Both the position numbers and the translations under genes were made by a program. Below the pieces are notes generated by a model, which had not been told where the DNA came from, did not search any database, and saw only the letters and a program-made list of their open reading frames with translations. A stretch of 64,000 bases of DNA from Albula goreensis (Eukaryota; Chordata; Actinopteri; Albuliformes; Albulidae): positions 1,520,501 through 1,584,500 of the forward strand of contig CM040744.1 in NCBI GenBank assembly GCA_022829145.1, given 5' to 3'. Shown one piece after another: positions 62,101 to 64,000 of the stretch (position 1 is its first letter; every line of letters starts with the position of its first letter).

Positions 62101-62260
62101 TGAAAAAGTAGCAAACCTTGATTGTCACACTTGGCTGCAGAATCTGTCGCCATTCCAGAACTCAGAAATCATCATCAGCTGGCTATCGTTATCGCTTCTG
62201 TCCTCACTTCACCGGTAACAACAGTAGAGGCGTTACCTTAGTACCTTCAAGCTCTGACAT
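45368..62260 (-). CDS. ercc6l2: ERCC6L2, SNF2-family DNA-repair ATPase (20 predicted coding exons, frame breaks)
   Basis: ERCC6L2 is a nuclear Snf2-type DNA translocase linked to genome stability; human loss causes inherited bone-marrow failure. Predicted exons on the minus strand: 62260-62245, 61412-60989, 60890-60774, 60459-60266, 59758-59597, 59217-59010, 58670-58530, 58203-58087, 57607-57488, 56075-56004, 53875-53730, 53274-53181, 52994-52895, 52668-52516, 51676-51614, 51156-50298, 49627-49473, 48685-48516, 46584-45840 and 45732-45368. Order: Tudor-like N-terminus; helicase motifs I (DDMGLGKT), Ia ([10 protein letters not shown]), II (DEAH), III (LTGTVLQNN), IV ([10 protein letters not shown]), V (GGLGLNF) and VI (AYRIGQ); an acidic low-complexity exon; then conserved [21 protein letters not shown]...[17 protein letters not shown] and DIWDILNE...NEKFLWKR blocks. 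Introns are GT/AG with consistent phases. The frame breaks in exon 2, exon 12, three times in exon 16 and in exon 20, each an apparent 1-2 nt loss. Identity rests on remembered human sequence. Confidence 0.92.
45840..46584 (-). CDS. ercc6l2: ercc6l2 exon 19
   Basis: Acceptor tgttcccccag. Encodes [20 protein letters not shown] and [16 protein letters not shown] (human QFEEMASYFNS...MLRDFYASQYP), then a Ser/Pro/Lys-rich, probably disordered region. I end it at donor gtagga (45839), which gives phase 0 into exon 20 and avoids the stop at about 45815. Confidence 0.85.
46585..48515 (-). other. ercc6l2 intron 18
   Basis: No exon seen. Contains a G-run at 47752-47765, a 21-bp direct duplication 'tccgttctcaatatggaaac' near 46991-47030, and the 37-bp minisatellite at 48197-48480. 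Confidence 0.6.
48197..48480 (+). repeat. 37-bp minisatellite, about seven units
   Basis: Unit 'ggccctccaggactggagtt' + 'aaacctgcagacactgc'. Six near-identical copies, then an interrupted one carrying an extra 'aagaacaagagtccagg' and a decayed last unit beside ercc6l2 exon 18. A single related copy occurs at about 57786. Confidence 0.92.
48516..48685 (-). CDS. ercc6l2: ercc6l2 exon 18
   Basis: Acceptor tgtgtgttacag after (TG)11, donor gtcagt. Encodes [20 protein letters not shown] and [18 protein letters not shown], the start of the C-terminal helical block (human FIIGETPKGIR). Confidence 0.87.
48691..48713 (+). repeat. (CA)11 next to the exon 18 acceptor
   Basis: Reads (TG)n on the transcribed strand, five bases from the ercc6l2 exon 18 acceptor. 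Confidence 0.9.
49010..49505 (-). repeat. Degenerate array resembling the end and donor of ercc6l2 exon 17
   Basis: On the minus strand the motif 'gccaat(c/g)agctgctggata' + '..tattgaggtaagga' recurs about eight times downstream of exon 17, at uneven 45-70 bp spacing. The exon itself ends gccaatgagctgctggatag + ctctgag|gtaagga. The copies retain pieces of coding end and, in several, a donor-like gaggtaagga. Confidence 0.75.
49473..49627 (-). CDS. ercc6l2: ercc6l2 exon 17
   Basis: Acceptor ctgctttcag, donor gtaagg. [20 protein letters not shown] then [20 protein letters not shown] and [10 protein letters not shown], matching human [20 protein letters not shown]. The sequence for ANELLDSSE plus the donor resembles the units of the adjacent array. 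Confidence 0.92.
50298..51156 (-). CDS. ercc6l2: ercc6l2 exon 16: acidic exon with three frame switches
   Basis: Acceptor cactttcag, donor gtaatt, 859 nt (phase 0 in, phase 1 out). The start reads [18 protein letters not shown]; by 51060 the sensible frame is +1 ([24 protein letters not shown], like human LTLLQCGFSKLLE). After the G8 run at about 50865-50873 it is +2 ([37 protein letters not shown]). By 50529 it is the entry frame again ([28 protein letters not shown]). Each switch equals one missing base; together they cancel. Low-complexity, GC-rich and acidic, probably disordered. Confidence 0.75.
51614..51676 (-). CDS. ercc6l2: ercc6l2 exon 15 (63 nt, in-frame)
   Basis: Acceptor gtctttcag preceded by (TG)~23; donor gtgagt. 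Encodes [17 protein letters not shown].., matching human REGQVEAGIMTA. Twenty-one codons, phase 0-0, so skipping keeps frame. Confidence 0.85.
51684..51730 (+). repeat. (CA)~23 next to the exon 15 acceptor
   Basis: Reads (TG)n on the ercc6l2 sense strand and ends seven bases before the exon 15 acceptor, in place of a normal pyrimidine tract. Confidence 0.92.
52516..52668 (-). CDS. ercc6l2: ercc6l2 exon 14
   Basis: Fifty-one codons, acceptor ttatctccag, donor gtaacc. Encodes [20 protein letters not shown] and [17 protein letters not shown], matching human RYFEAVQGS...GELFGIHNLF...SCLTKDILE. Confidence 0.93.
52895..52994 (-). CDS. ercc6l2: ercc6l2 exon 13: motif VI
   Basis: Acceptor acacaacacag, donor gtatgt. 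Encodes [20 protein letters not shown] and [19 protein letters not shown] rather than the commoner HRIGQ is the ERCC6L2 form; the residue after Q is Trp where human has Cys. Confidence 0.93.
53181..53274 (-). CDS. ercc6l2: ercc6l2 exon 12: motif V, with 2-nt frame break
   Basis: Acceptor tcctctag, donor gtgggt. Reads AGGLGLNF, then loses frame and resumes as [20 protein letters not shown]. The text is TTTTGGGGGCG where TTT-GTG-GGG-GCG is expected, so two bases (GT) appear missing at about 53245-53254. Exon length 94 would be 96 with them, restoring phase to both neighbours. Confidence 0.88.
53730..53875 (-). CDS. ercc6l2: ercc6l2 exon 11
   Basis: Acceptor aacccctcag, donor gtacgg. Encodes [38 protein letters not shown] and NICLLSTM (Met split by the intron). 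Confidence 0.92.
53901..54190 (-). repeat. ~50-55-bp tandem repeat upstream of ercc6l2 exon 11
   Basis: 'cactgcaaagctaagg(g)aaataa' recurs at about 53986, 54041, 54095 and 54143; a fifth, diverged copy at 53901 lies 26 bp from the exon 11 acceptor. On the sense strand each contains 'ttagctttgcagtgtg', an acceptor-like string. Confidence 0.7.
56004..56075 (-). CDS. ercc6l2: ercc6l2 exon 10: motif IV
   Basis: Twenty-four codons [20 protein letters not shown] + LSTK, donor gtgagt. The acceptor tract is a pure (CT)n microsatellite ending in CAG. Confidence 0.92.
56081..56107 (+). repeat. (GA)n microsatellite forming the exon 10 acceptor tract
   Basis: On the ercc6l2 sense strand this is (CT)n running directly into CAG|GTC. 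Confidence 0.92.
57488..57607 (-). CDS. ercc6l2: ercc6l2 exon 9
   Basis: Forty codons, acceptor tccttcccag, donor gtacgg. [20 protein letters not shown] then DPMYSGKMK, just before helicase lobe 2. Confidence 0.92.
57809..57975 (-). repeat. Teleost SINE-like repeat, partial, reverse
   Basis: 'cttttagccaaagacttaca', 'gggccttgctcaagggccc' and 'ggggcttgaaccactgacc' in the same order as at 738 and 37021. Confidence 0.6.
58087..58203 (-). CDS. ercc6l2: ercc6l2 exon 8
   Basis: Thirty-nine codons, acceptor ctctggttag, donor gtcagt. Encodes [20 protein letters not shown], matching human LYLSYLTVLQKVANHVALL. Confidence 0.92.
58530..58670 (-). CDS. ercc6l2: ercc6l2 exon 7
   Basis: Forty-seven codons, acceptor ctcgcttag, donor gtctgc. 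Encodes [20 protein letters not shown] and a Cys-rich [15 protein letters not shown] segment that parallels human CTCRSGQ...CCYK; possibly metal binding. Confidence 0.92.
58835..58990 (+). repeat. tRNA-derived SINE
   Basis: 'gaggttgcaggtttgattcc' (B-box-like), then 'catgagcaaagtgg' and 'cagtagaaatggctgctata' resemble the body of common fish SINEs, in an ercc6l2 intron. Confidence 0.6.
59010..59217 (-). CDS. ercc6l2: ercc6l2 exon 6
   Basis: Acceptor tttctgcag, donor gtcagt. Contains [20 protein letters not shown] and [20 protein letters not shown], the end of helicase lobe 1. GC-rich relative to neighbours. Confidence 0.93.
59597..59758 (-). CDS. ercc6l2: ercc6l2 exon 5: DEAH box and motif III
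   Basis: Acceptor cttcttgcag, donor gtaggt. Encodes [20 protein letters not shown] and [23 protein letters not shown] hydrolysis (DEAH) and coupling motif, both intact. Confidence 0.94.
60266..60459 (-). CDS. ercc6l2: ercc6l2 exon 4: motif Ia
   Basis: Acceptor tttctctcag, donor gtgagc. Encodes [19 protein letters not shown] and [19 protein letters not shown]; phase 2 at the end. Confidence 0.93.
60774..60890 (-). CDS. ercc6l2: ercc6l2 exon 3
   Basis: Thirty-nine codons between acceptor aataacacag and donor gtaatt. [13 protein letters not shown]...[11 protein letters not shown] matches the ERCC6L2 insert after motif I (human ...DIENNMPEFLL). Confidence 0.9.
60989..61412 (-). CDS. ercc6l2: ercc6l2 exon 2: Tudor-like domain and Walker A, with 1-nt frame break
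   Basis: Acceptor ttcctgtag, donor gtcagt. The first frame reads [11 protein letters not shown], then the frame must shift to read [18 protein letters not shown]. Restoring one C at the CCC run (61377-61379) would make a continuous Tudor motif (W-x-V-G-D-x-C-x-A...DG). Further on: [20 protein letters not shown] and [11 protein letters not shown], with the ATP-binding Lys. An in-frame ATG at 61387 could start translation after the break but would cut the Tudor motif. Confidence 0.85.
62245..62260 (-). CDS. ercc6l2: ercc6l2 exon 1 (candidate start, MSELE)
   Basis: ATGTCAGAGCTTGAAG followed by donor gtacta gives phase 1. That phase fits exon 2 read as [13 protein letters not shown] second donor eight bases downstream (gtaacg at 62237) would give phase 0, which fits only a later exon 2 acceptor. 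Start inferred from context and from similarity to an N-terminal Tudor consensus. Confidence 0.5.
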
Positions 62261-64000
62261 TGTAGCAACAGCTAGACAATAAGCTAACCAGTTAGATAAC
62301 GTTACGTATTATTGCATCTGAGATGGCTGATTCTCAGTAATCTACTCTATTCCGTTGCTAACGTTAGCAAGTCTACTATCTAAAATTCCATGCAAATCAG
62401 TCACCACTTAACTACATCAGAAGCTAGTGGTGTACACTGAATCTTTGTGCTAACATTAGCCACGACAGCCACAGTGAACATGCTATGTCGATTCACATAA
62501 ATACATATAGAACGTATAGTACATATTAAATTGCATTAAGCTTATTTCAACCAAGTTCATTTATCAGGTATGCAACCTCACACTTTGCTGTGGAAGGAAC
62601 AAGCTAACCAGCACAAATAATCTTGCATAGGATAGCAAGGTAGCATTAGCCAACTAACCACATCTAGTTACAGTATTGCTATGACTTGCTAACTGGAGTA
62701 AGTATGAGTATATTTAGCGACAAATTCCGAGCCATATGTAGGCTATGACCCCTTGTGATTAAAACCAAGTTTCTAAGTTTTAAATTCAGGAGTAGCGAGG
62801 TGAAGTTAGCCTACTGGCTCTTTCTCTCAGTTCAGTCAGAGTACAGGAAGGTAAATATATCTTTGTTTTCTCATCTTTGCAATCGCAAAAGCACTTTCAA
62901 CAACGCAAACCCTTTGTATTACAGCAAGAACCGGTGCAACAAAAAAATGTTCCAACTTAATAGAAATTATACTTTATTTTATTTTCAGCTCGGTAATAGT
63001 GTATTGGGCTAATTGTGAACCATGAATCGCGCCTTATTTTTTGCATTTGATACTTTAGTTGCGGGTCAGAATTAGCATAAGCATACTTCAGCCCTTATGC
63101 TAAAATCTCAGCATTAACCTGAAGTGGCTGGAGCACATTTTAGTATGTTTTCGTCTATATCCCCCACAACTTTTTTTCCACTCCATTGGTATCTTTCCAG
63201 ACGGCACTTTTTCAGCACTCAACTCATTTGCCATTGCAATGTCTAAGCCTTTTTCAGTTGGTACAGTAAGCACCACAGACACTATAAATGTTGACATTAC
63301 AATAAAAATGAATAATTAATGGTATGTCAGGATTTGTCAAAATATACCAAAGTGCCAAATACTAGTATATTAAACATCAAAATAATGATAAAATGTAAAC
63401 AAAATACAATCCACATAAAACGGCACTAGTTTATGATGATGATGACTTCCGCCAACAGTCTGGGTGCGTTCCAATAGTCAAATTTTATCTTCTTGTCTTC
63501 TCCACTCGTCTGCTCCTCTCCTCCGTGCCCGGAAGCGTATCTATGTGTCCTCCCTACCTCCACTGTTCCAGAAAGGCAGGAAACAAGATTTCAGGTGCAT
63601 TCCAATACTCAAATTTGTCTCCTCCTTTCCTCCACTCCTCTCCTCCTTTCATCCTTGCCCCGAAAACTGCTCTATGTGCCCTCCTTCCCTCCACTGCTCC
63701 ACATTTCCGCCTTTCCTCTAAATGAAGGATACATCGATGTATCCTGCTGCGGAAGTCTTTTCACATTTCTGGGTGACATCATTGTGCTCACGACCAGTCA
63801 GATTAAAAGACCATCCCACTGAATATTTCACCATTGAAAAGTTCTAAAACATGACAAGGGATTTTCCAACACTGAAGTATAAGCGCCAGACAAACAGTAA
63901 TCCGATCATTTACATTAATAGGGAAATGTTACTGTTTGCGTTTTTCAAACATATCCACATTGACCCGATATATTCAGGTTTTTGAGTTGCAAATGGTGAT
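62261..64000. other. ercc6l2 upstream and intergenic sequence
   Basis: No gene is recognised beyond the ercc6l2 start. Two 'aacgtta' motifs lie at about 62298 and 62361. A roughly 130-bp direct duplication occupies about 63464-63720. Confidence 0.5.
63464..63720 (+). repeat. Direct repeat, two units of about 130 bp
   Basis: 'gtgcgttccaatagtcaaat' at 63464 and 'gtgcattccaatactcaaat' at 63596 each lead into CTCCTC-rich text and a later 'tatgtg(t/c)cctcc' block. 'gtgcgttccaata' resembles the ends of fish DNA transposons. Confidence 0.6.

Overview
The window is vertebrate, and almost certainly ray-finned fish, genomic DNA. It has short exons with GT/AG borders in long AT-rich introns, abundant (CA)n microsatellites, teleost-type SINE tails and hAT-like DNA transposon remnants. 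There are no operons, Shine-Dalgarno sites or long bacterial-style ORFs. Four spliced protein-coding genes and one tRNA gene can be supported.

Left part (plus strand, 3415-20454): the last seven coding exons of an unc45 gene, best matched to unc45b, the striated-muscle myosin chaperone. They encode about 319 residues ending at the true stop, covering most of the UCS domain; the 5' exons lie outside the window. Next (plus strand, 22878-30600) is an unrecognised single-pass membrane protein gene with ten coding exons. Its exons 2+3 (615 nt, exactly 205 codons) encode a Glu/Lys-rich, NLS-like segment. Joining exon 1 directly to exon 4 also keeps frame and creates a textbook signal peptide, so the gene may make two very different proteins. 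A complete tRNA-Glu(UUC) gene lies at 31181-31252. A three-exon gene of 284 codons (31992-35118, plus) encodes a protein with SAXO-like (stabiliser of axonemal microtubules) modules.

The region 35119-45138 is mostly gene-poor and rich in repeats, including an 816-bp hAT-type element with a broken BED finger. The right part (45368-62260, minus strand) is a nearly complete ercc6l2 gene in 20 predicted coding exons: Tudor-like N-terminus, full SNF2 helicase core, acidic and conserved C-terminal blocks. Splice sites are clean, but the frame breaks at about six places, every one a small apparent loss (1 or 2 nt), mostly in or next to G/C-rich runs. Consensus errors in a draft long-read assembly are the likeliest cause; gene decay is the alternative.

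A recurrent theme is tandem repeats that abut, or seem to have grown from, exon-intron junctions: a 40-bp array ending in an unc45b splice acceptor, an array resembling the end and donor of ercc6l2 exon 17, an array next to the ercc6l2 exon 11 acceptor, and (TG)n or (CT)n runs forming the acceptor tracts of ercc6l2 exons 10, 15 and 18. The genes share no evident pathway; the window is an ordinary stretch of chromosome. All exon models are hand-derived from splice signals, reading phase and remembered family sequence.
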